A stretch of DNA of 20,594 nt from a virus. The number at the start of each line of letters is the position of its first letter. The stretch's first letter is position 1. The stretch lies in IMG/VR virus record IMGVR_UViG_3300045999_008304, positions 1-20,594 of that record; one strand, 5' to 3'. This document shows, piece after piece, positions 1 through 10,500 of this stretch. A program made the position numbers and the translations under genes. The notes beneath the pieces were generated by a model, which was given only the letters and a program-made list of their open reading frames with translations, ran no database searches and was not told where the DNA came from.

Positions 1-419
1 ACAATAGTTTAGACTATACAGTAAAATTTGGAAATGTTTTAGAAAGAAGTTTAGGAGAAAAAGCTTTAAGAATATCACCTTCTTTTTCTCAATATGATAG
101 TAATGTTACTTTCTATGAAAATGTATTTTTTGAAGAATCTGAAGATTATCCTGGAACTCTACAAACATATTATTATAAAGATGAAATTAAAAATATTTTA
201 ACTATTTCTGATGATGCAACCAACGCAGGAACTATTGATTATACTAATGGTATTGTTGTTTTGAAAAATTTTGCTCCTACAAGTTTAAATAGTAATGATG
301 GGCTTGTAAGAATAAATGCTTATCCATCAAAAAGAATTGTTTCATCAACATTTGACAGAATCATAACTTTAGATGAATTAGATCCATATTCAATAACAGT
401 TAATGTTACTGCAAAATAA
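1..419 (+). CDS. gp6: Probable baseplate wedge protein gp6, C-terminal part
   Basis: An open frame runs in from the left edge (first full codon at 3) and ends at TAA 417-419, giving the last 138 residues. In T4, gp6 forms dimers that tie neighbouring baseplate wedges together. The tail contains an ISPSFSQYDS stretch and a GTIDYTNGIVVLKNF stretch, a pattern I associate with the gp6 C-terminus of marine T4-like phages. The assignment also rests on position: it lies directly before gp7- and gp8-like genes, matching the T4 order 6-7-8. Its stop overlaps the next start by one base (TAATG), so the two genes are probably translationally coupled. The N-terminus is outside the window, so the family cannot be tested fully; another baseplate protein is the alternative. 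Confidence 0.6.
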   Translation, partial: NSLDYTVKFGNVLERSLGEKALRISPSFSQYDSNVTFYENVFFEESEDYPGTLQTYYYKDEIKNILTISDDATNAGTIDYTNGIVVLKNFAPTSLNSNDGLVRINAYPSKRIVSSTFDRIITLDELDPYSITVNVTAK

Positions 420-3160
420 TGTCAGACAATAAAACATCAATTTTAATACCAGAACAACTACCAGAATTTATTCGTGGTAGTGAGGATTATTCTAATTTTA
501 TTTTGTTCTTAAAATCTTATTATGAGTGGATGGAACAAAATAGAGGTGTTATCTACGATTCAAAAAATATTTTAAAATATTCAGATGTTGACACAACTCT
601 AACTGATTTTTTAGAATATTTTAGAAATGAATTTATGTCTTTTTTTCCAAAAGACGCTTTAGTTGATGAAAGAAGATTAATTAAAATAGCAAAAGAATTG
701 TACCGTTCAAAAGGTATTCCAAATTCTTTTAAATTTCTGTTTAGAGTTCTTTATAATTCAGATGTTAATATTTTTAACACAAAAGATTATATTCTAAAAG
801 CATCTGATGGTAAATGGATTTCAACAAGGTCTTTAAAACTTGCAACATCTGATAAAAAATGGAAACAATGTTCAGGTTATAAGATATTTGGTGAAGAATC
901 TAAAGCCTACGCAACAATACAAAATGTCGTAGAAGACAATTTTAATATTAAAATTATTCTATCAAATATATTAAGAAATTTTGAATCTGGAGAATTTGTA
1001 AGAGTTGTTGATGTGCATGGAGAAAATTTCTCAATAGATGGTGTAAATCCTAGAGCTAGAATTGTTGGGTTACTATCTGGAGTTAAAATTATTAGAGGTG
1101 GAAGTTCGTATGATATTGGAGATCCCGTAGTATTTTACGGTGGTTTAGATCCAGATGTTGAAGAACCAATAGGTGCCAACGGATTTATATCTTCAGTAAC
1201 AAGTGCAAGTATTAAAGGCACTACAGCACTATATGCAGGCCATGGATACAGACCAGGAAGCTTTACTGAAATTAATTTGAAAACATCGAGTGGTGTTGGA
1301 TCAGGCGCCAGAAATATAGTTACAAAATTTACAAATGAACCATACTATGTTTATTATGTACCAAAAGATACAATAGGACCTAAAGCAAACATTGCTTTGG
1401 GAAACACCACATTTAGTTGGGGTGCAAATCCTATAGGCAATAGTGAATATGGTTTTGCAAATTTAGTTAATGCAAATGCAAACACAAGGTTAGTTGAAGC
1501 ATTTACTTTTCCTGTTCTTAAAACTTTTGGTATATCTGAAACAACAATTACTTCTCCTGGAACAGGATATGACGGTTCAACAATTGCTAGTGCTGTTGGA
1601 TTTTATGCGACAGATCAAGAACAAAGAGCTACACTACCTTCGATGGGTGTTTTGCCTCCAATAGTTATTGTCAACGGAGGTTTTAATTATAATTTAGGTG
1701 ATAAAATAGAATTTGTTGGTGGATCAGGTTTTGGTGCATATGCAACTGTAACTGGAGTTTCAACTAGTTCTGGAACAATTACCAACATAGATTACTCTGA
1801 TGATCCTGAAGGTGAAAGAATTTATCCTTTAGGTGGAATGGGATATGAAAGAGCTCTGCCTACACTAGTGGTTTCTAGTAATACTGGATCAGGTGCAGTA
1901 CTTTCACTAAATGGTTTGGTTGGTAATGATGCTCAATTTAAAGTTGATGGTTCACCATACGGTCAAGTATTAACAGTAGAGTTAACTGAAGAAGGACTAA
2001 ATTATGTTACTTCACCAAACATATCTTTGAGAATACAGGATATGTTGATAGAAAATATTTCTTTCTTACCAAAAAAAGGAGATATAGTTTATCAAGGAAC
2101 TTTTGAAAATTCAAATTTTGCTGCAAATGTAGAATCATTAACTTTATTAACTGCAAACAATGATCCTCTATTATCTCGATACAATTTAAGAGTTTATAAT
2201 TATGGTGGTTTGTTTAGTTCAAATTCTTCTATAAACATTAGGAGATCAGGTTCTAACATTTCTGCAAATATAAGATTAGCCAATACAACAACAGGCATTT
2301 ATACAAACGGAAGAAAAATTTATGGCAATGGAATGGCTCAAGCAGAAGCTATTTTTAATAATGGTATAACTCTTGGTACGGGCTTATACTCAAATCAAGA
2401 TGGCCATCCTTCAGGTTATTCAATATTACAAGATTCTGTTTATAATGAATACACATATATGTTGCAAGTTGAAGAAGCTTTGGCAAAATATAAAGAAAAA
2501 GTTTTAAAATTTTTACATCCAGCTGGTTTAAACTATGCAACTTATAATATTCTGAAGAATTCAAATGGTTATAATATACTTGTTGAGAGTGACAAAGCAA
2601 CAATTAGAAAATTAGGATCATTAATTAACAATAATAATTATTTTGCACAATTAGATGCAAATAGTTCAAATACTATAATATTCACCAATTTGAATGGTGC
2701 AAATATTGCAAATGTGGTAAACGTACAATCAAATTCATACTTCACAGCTTATATTCAAAGTGGTTATTCTTTCCATTCTAAAATTACTGGAGTAACAGCA
2801 AATACCATAACATTAAAGGATGAATGGGTTGCAACCGTTCCTAATGTTGCTATTGCATCTGTAACTGCAAATTCATCTTCAATATATATTAACAGTTTGA
2901 CCAATGCTTGGCCAATAGTAACAGGAAATAATGTTACTTATCTTAGCGATTTTATGAGAACATTTGATAGTGTTTCTTTTGCAAATACTGAATTTAGAGA
3001 AATTGTTGGTGTAGATCAACCTATAGAATATAACTCTGAAATTATTGGTCCTGAAAGAATAATAATAGAAGGATCTTACGCAAATACACAAACTGGTCTT
3101 TTAACTTATCGTCAAAATACAAGAACAAGTAATGTTTGGATAAGTTCTTTTAACACATAA
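419..3160 (+). CDS. gp7: Baseplate wedge protein, gp7-like
   Basis: 913 residues. In T4, gp7 joins gp10, gp8 and gp6 in the baseplate wedge. Residues 14-120 resemble the C-terminal third of T4 gp7. The best block is residues 96-116, with RSKGI then SFKFLFRVLYNSDV, against YSTKGIEASYKFLFKVLYNEEV recalled for T4. A second block near 690-705 (VLKFLHPAGLN) resembles the T4 VIRFVHPVGFG stretch. Between them lies a long beta-rich insert with repeats of the form GxxYxxGDxIxFxGG, for example from residue 413. About 200 further beta-rich residues follow. The large T4 gp7 N-terminal region is missing. The ATG overlaps the upstream stop and has no clear Shine-Dalgarno sequence, which suggests coupled translation. 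gp8 follows after 11 bases. Confidence 0.8.
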   Translation: MSDNKTSILIPEQLPEFIRGSEDYSNFILFLKSYYEWMEQNRGVIYDSKNILKYSDVDTTLTDFLEYFRNEFMSFFPKDALVDERRLIKIAKELYRSKGIPNSFKFLFRVLYNSDVNIFNTKDYILKASDGKWISTRSLKLATSDKKWKQCSGYKIFGEESKAYATIQNVVEDNFNIKIILSNILRNFESGEFVRVVDVHGENFSIDGVNPRARIVGLLSGVKIIRGGSSYDIGDPVVFYGGLDPDVEEPIGANGFISSVTSASIKGTTALYAGHGYRPGSFTEINLKTSSGVGSGARNIVTKFTNEPYYVYYVPKDTIGPKANIALGNTTFSWGANPIGNSEYGFANLVNANANTRLVEAFTFPVLKTFGISETTITSPGTGYDGSTIASAVGFYATDQEQRATLPSMGVLPPIVIVNGGFNYNLGDKIEFVGGSGFGAYATVTGVSTSSGTITNIDYSDDPEGERIYPLGGMGYERALPTLVVSSNTGSGAVLSLNGLVGNDAQFKVDGSPYGQVLTVELTEEGLNYVTSPNISLRIQDMLIENISFLPKKGDIVYQGTFENSNFAANVESLTLLTANNDPLLSRYNLRVYNYGGLFSSNSSINIRRSGSNISANIRLANTTTGIYTNGRKIYGNGMAQAEAIFNNGITLGTGLYSNQDGHPSGYSILQDSVYNEYTYMLQVEEALAKYKEKVLKFLHPAGLNYATYNILKNSNGYNILVESDKATIRKLGSLINNNNYFAQLDANSSNTIIFTNLNGANIANVVNVQSNSYFTAYIQSGYSFHSKITGVTANTITLKDEWVATVPNVAIASVTANSSSIYINSLTNAWPIVTGNNVTYLSDFMRTFDSVSFANTEFREIVGVDQPIEYNSEIIGPERIIIEGSYANTQTGLLTYRQNTRTSNVWISSFNT

Positions 3161-3171
3161 TAAATAGAATC

Positions 3172-4539
3172 ATGGCAAATATAACTAAAGGTTTATTAAC
3201 TACATACGGATCAACTTCACAAGTTGAATCCAATTATTTTTTCGTTATTTCTGGTACAGGATATGTGCCTAGGTATACAACCAGTTCTTATATTTTTATT
3301 GGTAGAGTTGAACCTTGGATAAATGAAAATGATCCAGATTCTCCAACACAAAATCAAATTGTGTTAAAAAATACTTTTAAAAATATAATTGCAGCGAAGT
3401 TGTTGACATCATCAAATATGTGTCCAGTTGTCAGAAGAATAGATTGGACAGCAAATACCGTCTATCAGTACTACAAAGATTATGAAGATATGTTTACGGT
3501 CGATGAAAACAAAATTATAACTAAAAAATTCTATGTTAAAAACCGTTACGATCAGATATTCAAATGTTTGTGGAATAATAATGGCGGACAATCCACAGTA
3601 GAACCAATACTTCAACCTGGATCAACAGAACCAAGCCAGACACTTTATTTAAATGATGGTTATAAATGGATATATGTGGCAACTCTGGATAAAGGTTTGA
3701 AAAAAGACTTTTTTGATGATGATTGGATGCCTTTACCTGCCACACAAAAAGGTGGAGACATACTTAGAGCAGAAAAATTTGGTACAATAAATGCAATTAA
3801 TGTAATAAATAGTGGCAATAATTATGCCAATGGACCAGATACAACCATAGTGAATATTTCTGGAGACGGTACTGGCGCAACTGCCTACGCTAATGTTGTT
3901 AATAGTAGAGTACAGGACATAATTGTTACTAACACAGGAAACAATTATTCTTATGCTTCAGCTACAATCAGTTTACCTGCAGGATTCACAGGATCAAATG
4001 CTATAGCAATACCAATAGTTTCTTCGGTTGGTGGCCACGGATCCGATCCAATATCAGAATTGGGATGTAACCACATAATGATTAGTGCGGATATAAAAGG
4101 TTCAGAAGGTGGTTTGGTACCAACAGACATAAATTTTAGACAAGTTGGAATAATTGTAAACCCTCAATTAAAAGACGGGAAGGTACCAACAAGAGATGTT
4201 TATAATACAACCGACCTTGCTTATGTTTCTTTTGGTGTAGGATCTTATAATTCTGGAGAAATTATCTATCAAGGTAACCAAAATTCTCCAAGTTTTTCTG
4301 CTAGAGTTTGTTCTTTTGATTCCTCAAATAATATAGTTTCGTTGATAAATATAAAAGGTGATCCAGTATTAAATGCACCTATCTATGGAGCCAATTCTGG
4401 AACATCAAGAGTTTTGACGCAATATGAACCAACAGAGTTTGCAATAGGATCTGGTTATATGGTATACTATGAAAACAGAACCCCCGTTCAAAGAAGTTCA
4501 ACCGGAAACGAACAATTAAGATTAGTTTTAAGTTTTTAG
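3172..4539 (+). CDS. gp8: Baseplate wedge protein gp8
   Basis: 455 residues; T4 gp8 is 334. It is a structural protein of the baseplate wedge that binds gp7 and gp10. Matches to remembered T4 gp8 run in order: FIGRVEPW (T4 GRSEPW), VVRRIDW (T4 VIPRRDW), NDGYKWIYV (T4 GDGYVWEYL), NFRQVGIIVNPQ (T4 GFRQISIITNPL) and the end YMVYYENRTPVQ...LRLVLSF (T4 MIYMENRPPI...INILFTF). The extra length is explained by an insert at about residues 204-283. It holds two copies of a repeat with the pattern SGNNY...G.GTGATAYANV...I.VTN, the same repeat type seen in the flanking genes. The start has only a weak upstream purine stretch. The stop is TAG, whereas almost every other gene here ends in TAA. Confidence 0.92.
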   Translation: MANITKGLLTTYGSTSQVESNYFFVISGTGYVPRYTTSSYIFIGRVEPWINENDPDSPTQNQIVLKNTFKNIIAAKLLTSSNMCPVVRRIDWTANTVYQYYKDYEDMFTVDENKIITKKFYVKNRYDQIFKCLWNNNGGQSTVEPILQPGSTEPSQTLYLNDGYKWIYVATLDKGLKKDFFDDDWMPLPATQKGGDILRAEKFGTINAINVINSGNNYANGPDTTIVNISGDGTGATAYANVVNSRVQDIIVTNTGNNYSYASATISLPAGFTGSNAIAIPIVSSVGGHGSDPISELGCNHIMISADIKGSEGGLVPTDINFRQVGIIVNPQLKDGKVPTRDVYNTTDLAYVSFGVGSYNSGEIIYQGNQNSPSFSARVCSFDSSNNIVSLINIKGDPVLNAPIYGANSGTSRVLTQYEPTEFAIGSGYMVYYENRTPVQRSSTGNEQLRLVLSF

Positions 4540-4548
4540 GGCACATAA

Positions 4549-7500
4549 ATGAAAAATTACAATGTAGAACCTTACTATGACGATTTTAATCCTGATAATA
4601 ATTATCACAGGATTCTTTTCAAACCTGGTGTCGCAGTACAAGCCAGAGAATTAACTCAATTACAAACTCAATTACAAAATCAAGTAACTAAATTTGCTTC
4701 TGCAATATATTCACAAAACACGCCTATCTCTGGTGGTAAAGTTACATACAATAACATAAACGTTGCTTGGTTAAAATTAAACTCTGTTTTTGAAGGAGTT
4801 TCAATTGATGTTAATAGATTTTTGAATAAGGTTATTACAGATTCTTCAGGAACGGTTGAAGCTAAAGTTATAGCGGTTGCAGAAGAAACAGGAAATGTTA
4901 ATTTTCCAGGAGATCCTCCTACATTAATAATTACTTATCTGTCAGGTGACAATTTTACTGACGCAATGACAGTTTATATAAAGAATGGTTTGACCAGTTC
5001 ATCTCCAGCAGCAACAACAATAGGAGTTGCAGATAATGGAGGCATAAACATTTGTAGAGGTCGATCTTCAACTGCAGGTATCACAGAAGGCGTTTTCTAT
5101 GTATTAAATGGTTATAATGAAATTGCAAATTTAGATGGAACAATAACAAAATATGCAATAGGAAACTTTGTTACAGTTAAACCTCAAACAATAATATTAG
5201 AAAAGTATTCTAAATTTCCAACTTTGAGAATCGGTTTAAGTATTGTTGAAAAAACAATTACTTCTTCTGATGATGTTAGTTTACTTGATCCGGCTTCTGG
5301 ATCATCAAATTATCAAGCACCAGGAGCTGATCGATATAAAATTGAATTGGTATTGGTGTCAAAACCAATAGAATTAGGAAATGATGATAATTTTATTGAA
5401 CTTCTCAGAGTCGAAAACGGAAAAATTCAAAAAAGAACAGATTCTACAGTTTATTCCGCAATAGATGATTATCTCGCAAAGAGAACTTATGATACCAATG
5501 GTGATTTTATTGTAAGTGATTTCTCTTTAAATCCAACATCCAATACAGCAAATTCTGCATTGTATAAAATGGACATTGGTCCTGGTGTTGCATACATTAA
5601 GGGGTATCGTGTTGAATCTCAAGGTGAAATAGCATTGTCTATTGATAGTCGAAGAGCAAGAACTACAGAATCCGCATCAAATAATCCAATTTACATAGAC
5701 TATGGAAACTTTTTATATATCAATACGGTAAAAGGTTTATTTGATGTATCAACATTACAGCAATTTGATTTGCATTGTGTACCTACCGCAAACATTTATG
5801 CTTCAAATACCAATATATACAATTCAACAAAAATTGGTACTGCAACTGTTAGAAATTTAAGTTTTGATCGTGCTTCGGATGCTGAAAATTCTTCAACTTT
5901 TGTTTATAAAGCATTTATAACTGATGTTTCAACAAATGTCTTAGCTGCAAATGTAATTTCCGCAACACAACAAACAATAACTCTAGAAAATCCAAGTAGA
6001 AAATTTTCTAATGTAGCAAATGCCTATGCTGGCGTTACATTGTCGGTTGATTCAGGAACATCATTTGGTGATATTAGAGAGATTACAGAATATGATCCAA
6101 CAACTTGTACATTTACTGTAAACAAAAGATTCTCCATACCTCCAGACACAACATCAAAAATTTCATTGAAATATGGAATTCATGATGCAGATTCTTTAGC
6201 AAATACAACGATTAGTGGATTAGGCAATATACAGATTAAGAGCAAAGCAGATGTAAGCACAGAAGGTAAAGTTAATAATGTGCTTTCTGGAAAAACTGTT
6301 GTACAAGATGCTGGCCGTCCAGAACTAATATATGAAATTGGTAATAGATATGTTGCTAGCCTTAGTGACACTTCTTTCTCAACAACACAAGTCTTTAGAA
6401 ATAAGAGTTTTTCAAATGTTTCTGGTGTAGCACAGTTACAAATCACGTTGCCAATAGGTTCGCAAAGCATAATGGATTTTGGTGGTGGAACAGGAACATT
6501 ATCAGATTCATCAATACAACAGAATTATACTATCGTTTGTGTTGGAAATCCTTCAGCAACTTACGCAGTAGGAGATATTATACCATTTACCGGAAATGGA
6601 AGATCAATTTCCATATCTTCGGATAAAAATACATTAACTTTGACAGCTGGCGATACAGTTAATGTGCCAACAAATATGGCTGTTTCTATTGTTGCCAAAA
6701 TGAGTGTAACGAATGGTGATGATACAACCAAAGTTGTTCGTTCTAAAAATTTAATAACAGGTAATACATCGAATGTTTGGATAACAGGAACAAGTGGAAC
6801 AATATCCAACACTTTCGTAGACTTGACAAGAGGTCAAGTATACATTAAAAATTCAGACCTTGTTACTCCTGGCCAAGCACAATCGTTATATGTAACAGAC
6901 CTAAAACGAATTGTAAAGATTATTGATACAAGAGATAAAAACACAGATGCCACTTTGGCTATGTTATCTAATCCAACTTTTGATGCTACAAACAATTATA
7001 TTTTAGATAATGGACAAAGAGATAATACTTATGAACACGCCAACATAAGATTGAGACCTGGTTTTGCTCAACCAAAGGGTCACATACTAGTAATTTTTGA
7101 TTACTATTCACATTCTGGCGGTGATGGTTATTTTAGTGGAATGTCTTATTTAAATCCAGTATCAACAAGTCCAGAGAACTATGGAAGCATTCCTGTATAC
7201 AAATCAAAAGATGGTAAAGAATATAATTTAAGAGATTGTTTAGATTTCAGACCATCAAGATTAAATGCAACAGCCAATAGACTTTTTGAAACAACAGGAA
7301 ATCCTTTAACGGATGATACTGGAGTTTTTATACCAGAATACACAACAAACTTCTTATGTGATTATTCATACTATCTTGGAAGAAAAGATATTATGGTATT
7401 AACAAAAGATTCTGCATTTACAATTATTGAAGGCGTTCCAGCAAAAAATCCTATATTTCCTGTTGAACCTGACGGCGCATTGGTTCTAGCAGAACTTACA

Positions 7501-10500
7501 CATGATCCATACACAGCTTTTATACCAAGTGAAGCTCCTGTAGGAGTTTTACCAAATCTTTCTATACAAAGAAGATCACACAAACGCTTTACGATGAAAG
7601 ATATTGGTGGAATAGAAAATCGTGTTAATAACATTGAATATTATACTAGCCTATCATTGCTAGAACAGAAGGCTTCAACTTTACAAGTTCCAGATTCTAA
7701 TGGATTAAATCGATTTAAAAATGGTATTCTTGTTGATGACTTTTCATCATTCTCAACATTAGATTCAAACAATGCAGATTTTAATTGTTCCGTTGATGTA
7801 TTGTTGAAAAGAATGTCTGCTTCACAATTAGTCACAAATTATCCATTACAATCTTCTGTAATTTTAAATTCTATTGGTAATTTGAGTCCTAGCACACTTG
7901 CATCATTAGGATTTGGGTATCACAAAATTGAACCAAGTACTAATATGTTTTCTTTACCATTTGTTTCTAGAAACGTAATTAATCAAAGATTTGCAAGTGG
8001 TGTTCTTAATGTTAACACATACGGACAAACATTCTTTAATGGAAATATGCAATTGGTACCACCAATGGACAATTGGGTTGACAATAAAAAACAACCTGAT
8101 TTGTTAATGGTCGACCCATCGATGCAGTTGTTCCTACAATCAGAATCATTAAATGTGTTGAATGTTGGTAATTGGCAACAAATTCCAGGAACACAATTTT
8201 CAACAACAGCTTCTTCTGTAGGAGGAGGCGGAACAACGATAACAACATCCACATACGCAGATTTCGATCAAAAAACTGTTACTGGTTATTGGTCTAAATT
8301 GCCATCTTCTTATGTCAATGACAATGGTTACATAACAAGTGTGGCTATGCAACCTTACATAAGACCTCAAGATATTTTTGTCAAAGCAGAAGGATTGAGA
8401 ACAAGTACTGCAATGAAAACATTTTTTGATAATGTTAGAATTGATAAGTATGTTTCAATGCCAGCTGTTGTTGAATTGGAAAATGTCTCAGGAAAATTTA
8501 AAGCTGGAGATTTATTAGGTTATTTAAATTCAGGTAATTGGACATTTGTTGGTACGATTTTAGATGTTTACAATTACGATAACACAAATAAAACAAGACT
8601 TTATGCTTGGATATCTGATCGTGCAATGACAGCTAGAACAATTTCTAGATTGCAAAATGCTCAATTTAATTCAGCCGGTCAATATGCTTCAACGACAGCA
8701 TCAGGAACACCAAAAGCAGGAACAATAAATGGTGTTACAATGTATCCTACAGGACTAAATCCTGCACCACAAAATGGAACATCATCGGCTATTTCTGGTG
8801 GCGGAACAGTAACTACAAATGTGACTCAAATTAGACTGAGTGCTTTATGTTCGAATACAAATAATTTTTATACTGGCTCTGACATATACTTAACTACAAA
8901 TGACAGCACAGAAGTTAAATATTATGAAGCAAAAATTACTGCGTATGATGGAACAACAAAAATTGCAACACTATCAACTGCTGTAAATATTACAGCAGGA
9001 TTTAATGCTACCAAAAATGTTTCTTTACAAACATCTTATAGAATTCATGGAACAGCAGATAATTATGTTAAATCTTTGGCTACAGGAAAAGCACCAAAAA
9101 TTTGTTCTTCTGAAGGAGGAGTTTTAGTTTTCAGATTCTCCGTGCCAGCAGGAGTATTTCAAAATGGCCAAAGAATATTAAAAGTTGATAATCGATATGT
9201 AGATAGTTTAGAAACTACAGCTACAAGTTATGCTTCAGCAACATTTACTGCTTCTGGATTATCTACAACTTCACAAGCATTAAATTTTGCACCTTCTGTT
9301 GATTCTGCAAGAAATACTTTTGTATCTACCGCATTTATTGATAATCGACTGATTGCTCAATCATCTCAATTTATTCCTGATCCTCCTCCACCACCTGATC
9401 CTGGTACTTGGGGTGGTTGGGACAATAGTGGCGGTGGTGACGGCGGCGGTGATGGTGGCGGAGGCGGTGACCCCTTAGCTCAAACTTTCCAATTTGATAA
9501 AATTAATTTTCCAAATGGATTATTCCTTCGTTCTATTAGAGTATATTTTCAATCGAAACCAACAGAAACAAACACACCAATAACATTAACTTTAGTTGGT
9601 ACTCTAAATGGATATCCTAATGGTATATCATTGGACAATGGTATTGTAACATTAACTCCTGATAAAGTTAACGTATCTGATAATCCACATCATTTGGATC
9701 CATCAACTTATACCGATTTTACATTTAAAGTTCCTGTTTTCATTAATCCTGATACTCTTTATGCTTTCATATTAAAGAGCCCTGGAACAGATTATACTGT
9801 GTATGTTGCTGCTATTGATTCTTTGGCAATTCCTTCTACAACAAAGAATTTGCCAACAGATGCAACAGGACAATTTACAAAAATTAATCAACTTCCATAC
9901 ATGGGAAATTTGTTTGAATCTCAAAATGCTTTAGCTTGGTCAACAACCCAAGGAAAGAATATGATGTTTGGTGTTGATCAAGCATATTTTGATATTTCAC
10001 AATCACCAACAATTCAATTTGTTGTTCCTGAAAATATTCCATCTAGAAAATCTGTTATCAATGATATTTTCAAAGAAGTTGATGGTGAAGATTTAATAAA
10101 TTTTGATGATAGTATTTCAACAAGTGATATTTTATCTGATGCTTATAACTTAACAACAACCGATTTAATACCAACAACAGCAGGAATTAATTACAGATAT
10201 AATGCAACAGTTGCTGCAACAAATCAATTAATTGGAGAAAGACCAGTAACACCAGGAAGATTTGGTTCTCCAACACTAGACAACATATTGTTAGATGATG
10301 GAAATGGTCAAAGAAAATTAGTTGCCAATTCAAGCAATTCATTCATATTATCAGCGACAATATATTCAAATGATAGAAACGTTTCTCCGTTCATTTCAGA
10401 TGATGGATTATCATTGTATAATATTGTTTGGAATATGAATAATCTTCCATTAACAAATAGTCAAATATCATTAGTTTCTGGAGGAGCAAATTATAATGCA

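Noticed and set aside
3158-3168. AATAAATAG before gp8 as a late promoter
   Set aside because: It resembles the late-promoter core only partly and lies just a few bases before the ATG, leaving no room for a leader. In AT-rich DNA such a match is expected by chance.
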